From positions 1,682,252 to 1,746,251 of the forward strand of contig NC_067207.1 in the NCBI RefSeq assembly GCF_026262505.1: a DNA stretch of 64,000 nucleotides, written 5' to 3'. Of this stretch, positions 1-11,216 are shown one piece after another; the first letter of the stretch is position 1; each line of letters starts with the position of its first letter. This DNA comes from Trichomonas vaginalis G3 (lineage: Eukaryota > Parabasalia > Trichomonadida > Trichomonadidae). A program made the translations under genes and the position numbers. The notes below the pieces were generated by a model. The model made no database searches. It saw only the letters and a list, made by a program, of their open reading frames with translations, and was not told the DNA's origin.

Positions 1-2424
1 TCAACTCTGGAATGAGTATTTATCAAATATGATATCAAAATCAAAAATTAGTTGTTTTTTATGAGTAAAAACGATGTAAATTGATTATTTGACTAATTAT
101 CAAATACTTTGATTTTCCAAATTTTTTTCGAAATTGATTTTTTCATGTGAAAATTTAAATTGTTTAATTTCATTTTTGAAATTTTGAATTTTTTTTGGAA
201 TTTTGAGTTGATCAATTCAGCAGAATTGATAATGCTATTGCTTTAGGGCATACCACAAGGTGATGAATAAAAGGTGAACATTAACAAATTATTTTAAATC
301 ACAAATATCATCCTCATCAACTTTAATTCTAAAAAGAACTGTACTGAATTATGAAAATGCATGATTTACATTATTAAAATCTTTGAATGAAAATAGTACA
401 AGATAAGTTTTTATTCATTTTTAATTAGATTTAAACGAAAAACTACTCCATATTAAAATTTAAGTCGAGAAATCGTATTTTGTTCTTATTTGTTAGCATT
501 TTCTAGACATTCTAATCTTGAATTAATTTGTTACATGATATTATTAACAAATTTAACTGAAAAAATATGTTAATATGGAATAAACCATGATTATATAAGC
601 TATCAATGCTATATATACATATGTAAAAGATTCATATTAACTCAATTAACAAAAATGATAGATTTTCATAAAGGTTCAATCTAGGTTCGTCCGAAAATTT
701 TGATTTTTATATAGAAGACATAGTTTCATATACATAATTAAATTTTCAAACAAATTTGATCATACCATTTATTAAGCAGGATAGTATATTAATTACTATC
801 AGTATAAAAATATAAAAATGATTATATTTAATTATTGCATAATTTAGTCAAAGAGTTATAAGCCTCAAGTGATCGTTATAACCTTCAATGCACGTATACT
901 TTATTGATTCATAGATATTTAATCTATGTTTGACATGTTGTTGTCGTCATTCGTTTTGTTCCCATTCTTCCTAAGTTAGAATTAGAGAATACACCATCCA
1001 CATCATCTAATTTGGTCCTCAGCGATAGATTGGTTCATTTTGGAGGAGTCCCATCAGACAGTTTTCGAGCACCAAATATCAAATTTTAATGTATACAAAT
1101 CTTTAGTGATTTATCTCTTTTATGATGAGTAAAAGGTTTCTGCTCATCAACATTTGATTTTCGACATATATGATTTCTAATTGCAATTATTTACTTTCTT
1201 TTTATAATCTAACTCTGTGACTCATACCATAAATTAATTATTGGAAAGTGTCAATATGTTTGGCACAACGCATGGCGGAAGATACCAAACCATGCAGGGA
1301 ATATGATACGTTTAAGATCTCCGAACTTTTTTTTCCAAAAATTTTCTATCGTTGCCCTACCTCTTCTTAGGTTCGGCCTCAGAAAAATTTGTGAATGAAA
1401 ATTTTCTCTATATAAGTAGTGCATATTATTCTAATTAATATTTTATAAAAATAAAGTTTGAATTAAAATCGATTATTTTCCTGATTGATATCTATCCAAA
1501 GATATAAAGCATACTGTATTCATGGACATAAGAATAAAAACATATTTGTATAGTTTTGATGACTAATTTCATATTTTCGGAACTTTTTTGTTGACATTAA
1601 TGATAAAAATATAGATTTAACATTAATGTATAAGACAATCATTATTTATTGCTATTGTATGAGTAATGTATATAGATAGAACCAGCTAATCTCAATATTT
1701 GATTTCAATTTATTTATTATTTTACATTTGGATCTAATTTTATAAGAAAATATAGAATGATATCAAGTCCACTTTAAAGAGAATGAAATTAAAGTCTTAG
1801 ATAAATCATTTTTAATTTTAAACGGCAACTTTCCCACATGCGAGAATACTCACGAAACCATTAATCCAAGCAGTCATATATGTATTTCAACATGTAGTCT
1901 AGCTATTCTAGACGATACTGCAAAAAATATTGATAATACGTGAAGTTATTGACTCATTCATTAGATTTTTACGTTGGAACCATCGTATTAATGAATACTA
2001 TAATGCACTTGGATGTACCCATTATATTGACAAGCGCTCAACTCCATTTTTCCATGATTTGATAATTCAAAATTTTATCCTGAATCAATTACGGAGCTTC
2101 TGTTTCAAATATTGAAGATATACATATTGTTATATTGTTTTGTAAAAGAATTTATAGTACTTTTTTAAAAAACCGTTTTTGCAAAAATCTCGGGAACAAA
2201 ATCCCCTCAATTTTATTTGAGAAATTCGTAAACTATTCAAAATTGAGAGCCATGTTCCCGAGATTATTGCATTACTATATTTAAATAATTTATGCACCAT
2301 CATAATTATAACATTATAATGGATGATAAATCAAGCACACGCAACAGATGTATTTCAGATGCAGCGCTTCTCCTTGATTTGCATCCAGATTAACATATTG
2401 TAAACTAGTGCTCACAATAATATG
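1..2424. other. AT-rich spacer without a supported gene
   Basis: No open frame of convincing length or composition is present on either strand. The only listed-size frame (1930-2115) would need a TTG start and has no family features. A somewhat GC-richer patch at about 930-1080 may be decayed sequence, but I could not assign it. The one structure I see is the foldback at 2186-2265. Confidence 0.6.
2186..2265. repeat. 80-bp foldback (long hairpin)
   Basis: The outer arms AATCTCGGGAACA (from 2186) and TGTTCCCGAGATT (ending 2265) are perfect inverses. Inner arms CTCAATTTT and AAAATTGAG pair as well, leaving a short AT-rich loop. This could be a small foldback element or a transcribed hairpin. 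No target duplication is obvious. Confidence 0.6.
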
Positions 2425-2437
2425 TCACTTTTTATTC
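2425..2437 (+). promoter_or_regulatory. Trichomonad initiator of the coiled-coil gene
   Basis: TCACTTTTTATTC matches the T. vaginalis initiator pattern TCA(C/T)T(T/A)(C/T). It lies about 34 bases before the ATG at 2459, the short leader expected in this organism. No TATA box is needed in this system. Confidence 0.6.
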
Positions 2438-2458
2438 ACGTTTTTTTGAATTACCGCG

Positions 2459-4177
2459 ATGATAAATGAAGAAAATCGGCCTCTAAGTCTTAACGACGCG
2501 GCTTTAGAGGCTAGTGGTGACAAAAATGTATACAATCTTACGGAAATTAAAGCTAAAATTCAACAATTAGCACAAAACGTCGATAATGAACAAGAAAGTC
2601 CTCCAGAAACCACAGAAACAATTCCGCAACCAGAAAACAAAGCCAATGAAGAGGAAGAGCAACATCAAGATACTCAAAAAGAGGAAGAAAATCCTCCACC
2701 ACAAGAAGCACCTCCAAATAACGAAAATCCAGATAACAACTTAATGGTTTCAGCAGGGTTAGTACCAGCAAACGCCTTTGTTGATGCCATGGACATTAAC
2801 GACAATAAAATTAAAGAACAGTTTCCTGAGGAAGAACAAACACACAATGAAGAAAACCAAAACAATAACGAAAGCGAACATGAAAATAACAACGAAGAGG
2901 AAAATGTCCGCGAAAAAACTACAGAAGAAAATGAACCTGAAGAAATTCACAACGAAGAAGAAAACCAGAAAGAGGATGAGCAAGAAAACAACGAGCAGGA
3001 AACATTCCAAACTGCTCATCAGATAATTTCTCCTTCATTAGAAACAGAAAATAATTCTGAGAACAATGAACCATCTGATAACGAGCACGAAGAAAATAAC
3101 GTCGATACAAACGAAGACGATGAAATTATAGATGATATTCATACAGATATTAACCAAGATAAGGATACTGTTAAAATTTACGCAGGAGATGAACCTCCTA
3201 AGACTGCTCCTTTAACACAGATGCCGTCTTTAGCAAAATTACCTCCTCTTGCTACTTCTCCTGAAATTGATGAAGAAAATGCTCAACTTTTAAAGCGCTA
3301 TTTGCAAAATGGAAAGTTCCCACCACATAACCAACGCGAACAACTTATTCAATACGTTCAAAGAGAGAAAATTAACGCTTTGGTTCAAAATGATTATGTC
3401 AAAGCTCAAAAAATGCATGATACAGCCACAAATCTCATGAAAGGCCTTACGATATCAGATTCCAAGGCAAGAACTCGCTCAGCGTTCCAAACATTAGAAG
3501 AAAAACTCGAAGTTGTAAAAGAAGAAATTTCTGATGCGAACAAAGCCCTCAAAAAAGCATTAAAAGAAGAGGAAATGAAACAGAATCAGCGTAGGAAAAC
3601 GTTAATTGCTCAACAGAACCTAGAACTTGATGAATTTGAAGAACATTGGAATGATGAAACATTTTTGAGGATGAATTTCGCAAAACCGAGTGCAACATTG
3701 CTCCAACTTAAGAGCTCGGAGCGCCAGATGATTCTTGCTAAAATGTTTGATAGAGCTGATGAAATTAAAAAGAAATGTATCGAATTAGAGAAAAAAGAAA
3801 GCGAACAAGCACAAGAAGTTGCATATGCAGAAAGAGATAAAGCCCAAAAGAAGATAGAAGAACGACATAAGCTCGCATTAGAAGTTTTTGAGCAACATTT
3901 CAAGAAAAATATAAATACTATACAAAGGAACCATGATATTAAAATGCAAGCTCTAGAAGCAAGAAAGACTAAGTTGGAGAGTGAAATGGATGAAATGCGA
4001 AGGACTTCTACGTTGACTCCATTAAAATTATCTCCAATTCCAGAAAATGTAGAAACTGTGATGACGGCAAGAACAGCACAGAGATATTCATCATATAAAT
4101 CTACCAAGAAGTCACCAATGATCACGATTAGACCTCTTGGAAAGATCAAGAGAAGAAAATTATTGAATACTGTTTGA
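2459..4177 (+). CDS. Acidic Glu/Asn-rich coiled-coil protein, unknown function
   Basis: This is a 572-residue protein that I cannot assign to a named family. Residues about 35-245 are low-complexity and rich in Glu, Asn and Gln. Residues about 273-510 are strongly helical and charged (long runs of K, E, Q and A with LEEKLEVVKEE-like heptads), so a coiled coil is likely. The last 55 residues are basic and Ser/Thr-rich and end in KIKRRKLL. There is no signal peptide or membrane segment. The architecture (acidic disordered head, coiled coil, basic tail) would suit a cytoskeletal or scaffold protein, but that is inference. The start is an ATG just after a good initiator, and the frame is intact. 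Confidence 0.8.
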   Translation: MINEENRPLSLNDAALEASGDKNVYNLTEIKAKIQQLAQNVDNEQESPPETTETIPQPENKANEEEEQHQDTQKEEENPPPQEAPPNNENPDNNLMVSAGLVPANAFVDAMDINDNKIKEQFPEEEQTHNEENQNNNESEHENNNEEENVREKTTEENEPEEIHNEEENQKEDEQENNEQETFQTAHQIISPSLETENNSENNEPSDNEHEENNVDTNEDDEIIDDIHTDINQDKDTVKIYAGDEPPKTAPLTQMPSLAKLPPLATSPEIDEENAQLLKRYLQNGKFPPHNQREQLIQYVQREKINALVQNDYVKAQKMHDTATNLMKGLTISDSKARTRSAFQTLEEKLEVVKEEISDANKALKKALKEEEMKQNQRRKTLIAQQNLELDEFEEHWNDETFLRMNFAKPSATLLQLKSSERQMILAKMFDRADEIKKKCIELEKKESEQAQEVAYAERDKAQKKIEERHKLALEVFEQHFKKNINTIQRNHDIKMQALEARKTKLESEMDEMRRTSTLTPLKLSPIPENVETVMTARTAQRYSSYKSTKKSPMITIRPLGKIKRRKLLNTV

Positions 4178-4879
4178 TTTTATTTGTACAAGCATATATT
4201 TTATATATTTTATTGTTTAAATTTCTAAAAAATACGATAATCATTTGTTTTCAAATAATTTTTTTCTGAAAATATTTTCCGATATCGTTCGAAAACAATA
4301 TAATCGCTACTGGTTAGTTTACTTACATATTGATTCACTAAATAAGGCCTTTAGCTGATCGAATTTTTTGACAAATTCAGATTCTTGTCTAAGCCATAAA
4401 CTATCGATTATACTGTCTTTGTGGGAGATTGTGTAGAAAGTAAAGATACAAAGTAGCATCTTATAAAGGAAATTTAATCAAATATGAAGTAATTACGACA
4501 GAACAAAAGATCAGAAAAAGGTTTGAAAAATGGAAACACCACCTAAAAGTACGCATTAAGCACGATTTCGCTATTTTTTATAGCGCAGAAAGAGTCAATA
4601 TTCAATTTTGCTTCACAAAAATTGAATTCTCTTGGATACATTTAATTGAAAATTTACTTACTGAATTCAAATTTTGTTCTATTAAAAATAGTGGTAAATG
4701 AAATTATATTATTATGTTATTATAACAGTTCTTGAATTTTGTATTGTAACCATTGAATTGTATTCAAGAACATTAATTGAAAAAAGGTACATTGCTCGTA
4801 CACATGTTATCATCAATATTTTATCAAAATTTTGAAAAAAAATAACAGATCAAGTATTTCAAAATTTAAAGATCTGACA
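4178..4879. other. Intergenic spacer with a short hairpin
   Basis: No gene is seen. A 17-base hairpin CGCTAT-TTTTT-ATAGCG lies at 4569-4585. A TCAATATT near 4813 is a weak candidate initiator for the downstream gene. Confidence 0.5.
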
Positions 4880-7357
4880 ATGGAGATTTCGATATCTGCT
4901 CCATACGAGAAGCAGCTTAAATTCGATCTGAAAGACGATGTAACTGTAGAGGAACTCACAAGAGAGATATCAGATGCGATAAAGATCCCAACTCATACAA
5001 TTCAGCTTTTTCATGAAGATATCCCTTTAAAACCAGAAATGACCATTGAAAAAGCATCTGACTTGAAGGTGACAGCCAAAATCAATCTCGACATCCCACC
5101 TCCCGTATCCGATTCTAAAATTGTTTCGGATGATTCATTCAAAAGGAATACAGCTTTTTTAACGGATATGTATTTTTCACCGACCAATGTTGAGAATGCA
5201 TTAATTGCATCCAAAAATGATGTCGAAGTTGCGATTTCGTATTTACTTGCTCAGCCAATAACAAAGATCACAGAATCATCCAGTAGAAGTGACGAAGATG
5301 CAATCAGACTTTATGATGGAGAATCAAGTAATGATAGCTCTCAAGAAAATTCAAATGAAATTTCTCCTGAAAGCCCAAATACATCCGATAGTGACAAAAC
5401 CATTCCCCATCCATCTGAAACAGCATTACAAGTAGTAAATTATCCTAAACCAAACCAAGATTCCATATATTTATCTATGAAACAACATATATTGTCTGTT
5501 TTAAAGAGCCAGAGCCAAATTGATGACGAAGACAATGATAAGGAGCATGAATGGACCCCAGAGGAAGACAAAAAGCTTACTACTCTCTATGAAGAAAATG
5601 TAATGAAAGATAATAAGTGGACAACTCTTCAAGAAGCATTCCCTGATATCAAATTGTACGAAATTAGAATCAGAATCATGCAACTATCACTTGATAATCT
5701 ATCATCACGTTCAAAAAATAAAGGAATTACAGAATCAGACAAAACAAAGGCCCAAATTGTTGAAAAACCACCTGAAACTACATTTAAGTTCACTGAAGAA
5801 GACATGAGATTCTTCTGGAAGCTGATTCTCCATAGAGGAACTCCATTTGAGAAAATGGATTACATGAAAGACCGTTATAAGACTCATACAGAAGAAGAAT
5901 TAAAAACAATGTACATGGATGCATATAATATCATCATGTTCAAGTCAAAACATTTCCAAGCATTGAAATATTCAGATTTCATGACAGTTAGTCAGATTCC
6001 TGAAGAGTTATTGATGCAAGTATATCTTAGTATATACGAAGTGAAGAACAAATGGTCGTGTTACAAGAAGATATTCCCGAATGTCGACGCGATATCATTA
6101 AAACAAAGAGTCAAGAAACTTTTGAAAATCGAAAAAACCGATCAACAACTACAAGAAAAAAGAGATACATCAGGAGACAAAAGGAAGGAACATTGGCCAA
6201 GAGAAAGAGAACAACAATTCATTAACATGATGGCAACAAATAAAAGAGATTGGCAACAGATCTTGCAAGTAAATCCAAATTACAATCAACACACATTAAT
6301 CATGAGATTCTATAGACTGATAAAAGCATATAGAGAAGTATCTCGTCCTGATTTAGTTTTCCCTAAATCTTATTTAGAAAAAATAGAAACAAGAGGTTTA
6401 GGAAAGAAACCTAATTCATCATCAGAAGAAGCTAATTCAACAAAATCTGCTGATGAAGAAAATAAAACTAATGAAAATAAATCAGAAGAAAATCAAGCTC
6501 TTGATGAAATGACGAATTTAGATTTCGGTTTCATTGAAGAGAATCAAATGAAATTTACTACTTCTAAGAAGATTCTGCTTCCTCAAATTGCAAATCTGAA
6601 TTCCCCTGATACTGATCCGAATTTGTCTGCAAAACAAAGATGGTCTCCACAAGAAGACAACAAGTTACTGAGAGTTTATGATAGATATAAGAACGAAAGA
6701 GACAAATGGTTGAAGATTTTGTGGTTCTTCCCAACAAGAACAAGTGGAAGTCTGATTAATAGATTAAACAGATTAAGACATGGATTAATTAAACCAAAGA
6801 AACAACTAAATGAAAATGGAGAAGAAATCACTAAAAATGAAGAGGAAGAAGAAGAAAGTGAAGAACAAAAAGTTGATCAAGAATTACCAGTAATTGTTGA
6901 TGATAAAGATCAACCAACTCCAGAAATAGAAAAACCAAAATCACAAGAAATAGAAGAAGAAGTAACAAAACAGTCAGACATTGTTAATATGGGAATTATT
7001 CCTATTGAAAAGGAAGAATTAATTGTTAAATATCTCAAGAAGATAAATAAGTATTCTAAAAATGATTCATTATGGGATGAAAAGAATGATCAATTGCTGT
7101 TAAAGAAATATGTAAAAGGTGAGGATATCTATGAAGAGTTTAGTTCAGTGTCTAAAATTGCGATTTCATCCAGATTGAGGTACTTGAAGAAGATTCTTTC
7201 GAATCCAATTTCATCTGAAGAAGCTCATGTTTGGTTATCAGACAAAGACAGGAAAAAGATCGGATTACCTGTCTTCAATTTCAAGATGAAGAAATTGGAA
7301 GAAGAAAGGCCAATACAAATGAAGTTTTATGATCTCTCTGAAATTGTTGCAGACTAA
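4880..7357 (+). CDS. Ubiquitin-like/UBA protein with tandem Myb/SANT modules
   Basis: The protein is 825 residues from the ATG at 4880; the frame opens earlier at 4832, but only with a TTG. Residues 1-70 look like a ubiquitin-like fold (MEISISAPYEKQLKFDL, then the VTVEELTREI helix). Residues about 85-125 look like a UBA domain (NVENALIASKNDVEVAISYLL). After a Ser-rich linker come repeated Trp-containing helical modules of Myb/SANT type: HEWTPEEDKKL near residue 224, a SANT-like segment near 375-415, KEHWPREREQQF near 437, KQRWSPQEDNKL near 586 and a weaker one near 730. Acidic linkers separate them. A chromatin or transcription role coupled to ubiquitin binding or proteasome shuttling is inferred. 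ZUOTIN/MIDA1-type SANT proteins are an alternative comparison, but no J domain is seen. Confidence 0.75.
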   Translation: MEISISAPYEKQLKFDLKDDVTVEELTREISDAIKIPTHTIQLFHEDIPLKPEMTIEKASDLKVTAKINLDIPPPVSDSKIVSDDSFKRNTAFLTDMYFSPTNVENALIASKNDVEVAISYLLAQPITKITESSSRSDEDAIRLYDGESSNDSSQENSNEISPESPNTSDSDKTIPHPSETALQVVNYPKPNQDSIYLSMKQHILSVLKSQSQIDDEDNDKEHEWTPEEDKKLTTLYEENVMKDNKWTTLQEAFPDIKLYEIRIRIMQLSLDNLSSRSKNKGITESDKTKAQIVEKPPETTFKFTEEDMRFFWKLILHRGTPFEKMDYMKDRYKTHTEEELKTMYMDAYNIIMFKSKHFQALKYSDFMTVSQIPEELLMQVYLSIYEVKNKWSCYKKIFPNVDAISLKQRVKKLLKIEKTDQQLQEKRDTSGDKRKEHWPREREQQFINMMATNKRDWQQILQVNPNYNQHTLIMRFYRLIKAYREVSRPDLVFPKSYLEKIETRGLGKKPNSSSEEANSTKSADEENKTNENKSEENQALDEMTNLDFGFIEENQMKFTTSKKILLPQIANLNSPDTDPNLSAKQRWSPQEDNKLLRVYDRYKNERDKWLKILWFFPTRTSGSLINRLNRLRHGLIKPKKQLNENGEEITKNEEEEEESEEQKVDQELPVIVDDKDQPTPEIEKPKSQEIEEEVTKQSDIVNMGIIPIEKEELIVKYLKKINKYSKNDSLWDEKNDQLLLKKYVKGEDIYEEFSSVSKIAISSRLRYLKKILSNPISSEEAHVWLSDKDRKKIGLPVFNFKMKKLEEERPIQMKFYDLSEIVAD

Positions 7358-7888
7358 TTCTATTATTGTTTATAAAATATTTTTTATTTCTTATTAAAAT
7401 TATTTTTTTATTTGAAGCAGCTAAACCATTTTCATCTAGCATATTCCAATCTTGCATAACCAAATTCATTGCTAAAAAATCTCAAAAATTTAAAGTATAT
7501 TTTACATAGTTTAAGTCTCCTTAACACATAAAATCCAAGAAAACTAAGAATATCTCTATGAAGCGTTTATTGATGTTGACTATAATAACTTGTAATATTC
7601 GAGATTGTCTTTGTCCAATCTACTTATTTTGATTTTGATATCTTATAACATTGGATATAATGTCCTCTTTAGCCAATCTATTGACATTGATTATGATTTC
7701 AGATTTATTACTAGGAACACCAGTTATTTTTTATAAGTAATTGGTGTTTGTTCACAAAATATTGTTCAATTCAATTTCAATCACATATAGGAGATTTATG
7801 TTTTCTTGTTGATTTGGAAATATGTCATTAATGATAATTAAAAAGAAATATAGTTTTTATAATTTAATAAAATAAAACAATGCATTGT
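7358..7888. other. Convergent intergenic spacer
   Basis: This is the space between two genes that end toward each other. It is AT-rich with no open frame; I see no recognisable RNA gene or repeat beyond vague similarity between the stretches at 7570 and 7670. Confidence 0.5.
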
Positions 7889-10561
7889 TTAATTCTGTTT
7901 ACTAACTTTTTCGTCCATCAAATCATTCATTGAATTGACAGTTGTTGGGCCTTGTTTTCTTCTTGTGAAAACAACAATGATTACAATCAAAATTATAATC
8001 AAAATGACTGCAGTTGTAACAGTAGAAATCAGTATAACTTTACTGTTGTTGTCCACTTTAAAGTTGTGATTTTCTCCAATATTTAATTTCAGTTCAGAAA
8101 TGTAACAAACAACTCCATCAAACAAAACTTTCGAATCATCAATACTGAAATAAGGAGCATGCTTTAGACCGTATATAATTATCTTGTTACAGATAACTTC
8201 CTTCTTGTAATCACCAGAAACTTCAATATTCATTTCATTCGGATGGAAACTCATATTAACTCTCAAAAATTTGTTTTCTTTGTAATCGAATGTTTCCATG
8301 TCATCGAAATACAGTGTTCCTTGTGAATTCATGTCTTCATCTACACTAATAATGAGTGTTATTTCATTATCAACAGTTTCATGAACACTCATTCCTATCG
8401 ATGAATAATTCGCAGTTATTGTTCCTTCGCGAATAAAAACAAAAATGTCATCATATTTGTTGACATCGAATTTCGTGTCTTCAGTCAATTCTTTGCCATT
8501 TCGAAGGTTGAACCATCTGCCAGGAGGTTTAACTACTTCTATTTCTGTCTGGTTCTCTTCTAAAACAGGGCAAATCATCATTCTTCCGCCAACTAATGGT
8601 TGATATTTCGCAGTGTTTTTCTCAAAAACTTCTTTAGGAAATTCGAACCAAAGAGGACGAGCGAAAGGAATTCCGGTGCGAACAGTTTCTTCCATTGCTG
8701 TATAAAAGAAAGGAATAAAGGAATATCTGTCAGAGATCGCTTTCTTGAGACTTTTGTACATATCTAAATCTGTGTTGTTGAAAAGATATGGTTCTCTATG
8801 TACTGTGTCTGTATGCGAATGTTCTCTGTACAGAGGATATAAAAGTGATCCTAATTGGAACCATTTCAAGAGTAATTCGTCGGTTGTGTTTTCCATGAAT
8901 CCGCCGAGGTCTGATCCTGAAAAGAACATGCCATTTATGTTTGTAGTCAACAGGGAATCAATGGATTGGCGATAGGCTGACCATGTAGGGTAATTATCGC
9001 CGGACCAATGCCATGCAAACTTTTGTGAACCGGCAAAGTAAGATCTGGTAAGAACAAATGGCCTTTTATTGGGTCTGTTCGTCATAAATCCTTTAAAAGT
9101 GCCTGCTGTCATGGATAAACCGTAAATTGAGTGTATTTCACGATTTTCTATCGTATTGTTGAGATGAAGAGAGTCTTTTGGAAGAGTATTATCAATGCTG
9201 GTCCATGTTGAAGGCTCATTCATGTCATTCCAGGCGTAAATGTTTTCTGGATATCCGAAATCTGAAGTGAACTTAGAAGACCACCAATCTCTGACATCGC
9301 TTCTGAGGAAGTCAGGCCAAGCACTGTTTCCTGGCCAGCACCAATCCTGAAATTCAGAATTATTATATTGAATCAAAAATCCTTTTTCGACGCATTCGTT
9401 GTATGGAGCGTAATCAGCATCGACTTTCATATGAGGATCTGTGATTCTTATGAGTCCTCTTTTTGTATTTTTGAATTTATTAAATAATTTTGAAGAATTG
9501 TCGAACCATTCGCTGCTCATTGTTAATGGTGTTTGATGGTCAAGATGATCTATGTCTAACCAAAACCCATCATAAGGAATATTAGAAATTGTGAAATTTT
9601 GCATTACTTCTTCAACTTCTGTTTGGTTCTTATATCCCCATTTGCTCTGATGATAACCAAGAGCCCATCCCGGTGGTAAATTAGGTCTTCCTGTTAAATC
9701 TGTGTATTGCTTGAAAAGTTCTGTGAAATTTGCAATGAAAACAACGAAATCAATGTATCCACCTTCTGATAGTAATCTTACATTGCGATATATTGACTTA
9801 GTTTGAACAGAATAAAAAGTATCAGAAGGATTCATCCAAAAAACAGCAGGAACGTATTCTAGTTTGTGTCCACGGGCAAATAGGAAAGGAACAAATGAAT
9901 ATTGCAGTATTAAATTAGCATCTCGTGCGAATCTTCTTGTTTCTTTTGTATCTTCAATATCTAGCGTCATATTATCAATGGATAATCCAGATAATTGTGC
10001 TGAACTATCAAAAGTAAATGAGATACCGACCGATGTCTTTCCATGAGGTATTTTCTCTGTTTTGTCTTGCCAAACTTCATCTGGAACAGAACTGCCATCT
10101 TCGACTACAAAGAAGGGATCTTTGGAGAAAATATCAATGTAGTTCATCACTCCCTTTTTCATAGATATTGAAAGTGGATTTGGAGAGATTTGGATCGTAA
10201 AATCATCGTATTTTAAGAAATGATTGCCTGAATGATCAGTACTGTAAGAGATATCATCTAAATCAGTGAACTTTGATTTATTGACAATTAAATCATCGTG
10301 AAAAATGTCATATCTGTATTTTGACTTTTCATCTGGGAGTTCTACAAAAAATCGAAAGCCATTATCGTGTAATTTCGATATTTTGAGGACATTTTGCGTA
10401 TCTTGGTTGTTGTTTAAGATCTTTGCCGAAAAAATTTGATTTGAATATTTTGCTTCTGCAAGTGAAAAAGTGTTTTCTGTAACATTCCACAGATTCTCAC
10501 GGCAGAATCTCATATCTGAGCAGTTGCGAAATGTGGTAAAACAAATTATATGAAAAAACAT
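7889..10561 (-). CDS. Membrane-anchored GH31 alpha-glucosidase
   Basis: This 890-residue glycoside hydrolase family 31 enzyme hydrolyses terminal alpha-glucosidic bonds such as those of maltose or glycogen fragments. The barrel signatures are clear: GFWLDIDHLD, then WNDMNEPS with the nucleophile Asp near residue 446, then HWSGDNYPTWS with the acid/base Asp near 522. The first ~16 residues are hydrophobic and Cys-containing, consistent with a signal peptide. Residues about 842-865 form one membrane span (VILIIILIVIIVVF), followed by TRRK and a 25-residue tail. It should therefore be a type I protein with the catalytic domain outside the cell or in the lumen. Many N-x-S/T sites support a secretory route. 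A surface role in scavenging host glycogen sugars is inferred. The frame is intact. Confidence 0.93.
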   Translation of the reverse strand: MFFHIICFTTFRNCSDMRFCRENLWNVTENTFSLAEAKYSNQIFSAKILNNNQDTQNVLKISKLHDNGFRFFVELPDEKSKYRYDIFHDDLIVNKSKFTDLDDISYSTDHSGNHFLKYDDFTIQISPNPLSISMKKGVMNYIDIFSKDPFFVVEDGSSVPDEVWQDKTEKIPHGKTSVGISFTFDSSAQLSGLSIDNMTLDIEDTKETRRFARDANLILQYSFVPFLFARGHKLEYVPAVFWMNPSDTFYSVQTKSIYRNVRLLSEGGYIDFVVFIANFTELFKQYTDLTGRPNLPPGWALGYHQSKWGYKNQTEVEEVMQNFTISNIPYDGFWLDIDHLDHQTPLTMSSEWFDNSSKLFNKFKNTKRGLIRITDPHMKVDADYAPYNECVEKGFLIQYNNSEFQDWCWPGNSAWPDFLRSDVRDWWSSKFTSDFGYPENIYAWNDMNEPSTWTSIDNTLPKDSLHLNNTIENREIHSIYGLSMTAGTFKGFMTNRPNKRPFVLTRSYFAGSQKFAWHWSGDNYPTWSAYRQSIDSLLTTNINGMFFSGSDLGGFMENTTDELLLKWFQLGSLLYPLYREHSHTDTVHREPYLFNNTDLDMYKSLKKAISDRYSFIPFFYTAMEETVRTGIPFARPLWFEFPKEVFEKNTAKYQPLVGGRMMICPVLEENQTEIEVVKPPGRWFNLRNGKELTEDTKFDVNKYDDIFVFIREGTITANYSSIGMSVHETVDNEITLIISVDEDMNSQGTLYFDDMETFDYKENKFLRVNMSFHPNEMNIEVSGDYKKEVICNKIIIYGLKHAPYFSIDDSKVLFDGVVCYISELKLNIGENHNFKVDNNSKVILISTVTTAVILIIILIVIIVVFTRRKQGPTTVNSMNDLMDEKVSKQN

Positions 10562-11216
10562 GATCTTATTTGAATAATTATTTGAATTCTAAAAAGTGAC
10601 AAAACAAATGAAAGCTTAAAAATAGTGTTATTTGCATATTATATAAAATTATCTTATTTTGAAATTTGAGATGATCGGAGTTTATCAATTTTCCAACAAT
10701 AAATCTAGAATGAATTTCGGGGTAATAATGAATTCTCACACGCCAAAATGATATAGCACACCAACAAAATCACCGATTATCTAAAAAATCGAGAAAAAAA
10801 TTGCGAAATGTTGTTCATATCTAAACTTGCAGAAAATATACATTTAAACTATAAATATGCTCATTATCTATAATTTACCTTCTGGTTTGAATTTATTATG
10901 AGAGGTTCCACAGATCTTCGAATGTTAGTAGGTAAAAGTGGCTTTATGACATTAGGTTTGATGGATGATGAACCTATCAGAATGTTTTATTAGTAAAGTT
11001 TCAACCTGGTCAAATATTGAACAAAATTTGGTCGAAATCAAATTCTTCAAATAATATTTTTTTACAGACTTCAAAAACTAACAAAATATGTCTCAAAACA
11101 GATTTTGTTGATGTTTCGAACTTGATCATTCTTTTGCTCGATACTATAATTAGAAATAAAAAAGATGCTGAATCATTTCAAAAAATATAAATCTAATATA
11201 ATTTATAACAAAAAAA
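10562..11216. other. Intergenic spacer with promoter of the GH31 gene
   Basis: The spacer holds the minus-strand initiator near 10591-10599. The remainder is AT-rich with no supported gene or RNA. Confidence 0.5.
10591..10599 (-). promoter_or_regulatory. Initiator of the GH31 gene
   Basis: On the minus strand this reads TCACTTTTT, a good trichomonad initiator, 30-40 bases before the ATG at 10561. It supports that start codon. Confidence 0.6.

Noticed and set aside
1930-2115. 61-codon open frame
   Set aside because: Needs a TTG start, has no initiator and no recognisable features.
2553-3110. Several opposite-strand and shifted frames within the coiled-coil gene
   Set aside because: Shadows produced by biased Glu/Lys/Asn codons; hydrophobic Leu/Phe runs are the mirror of acidic coding sequence.
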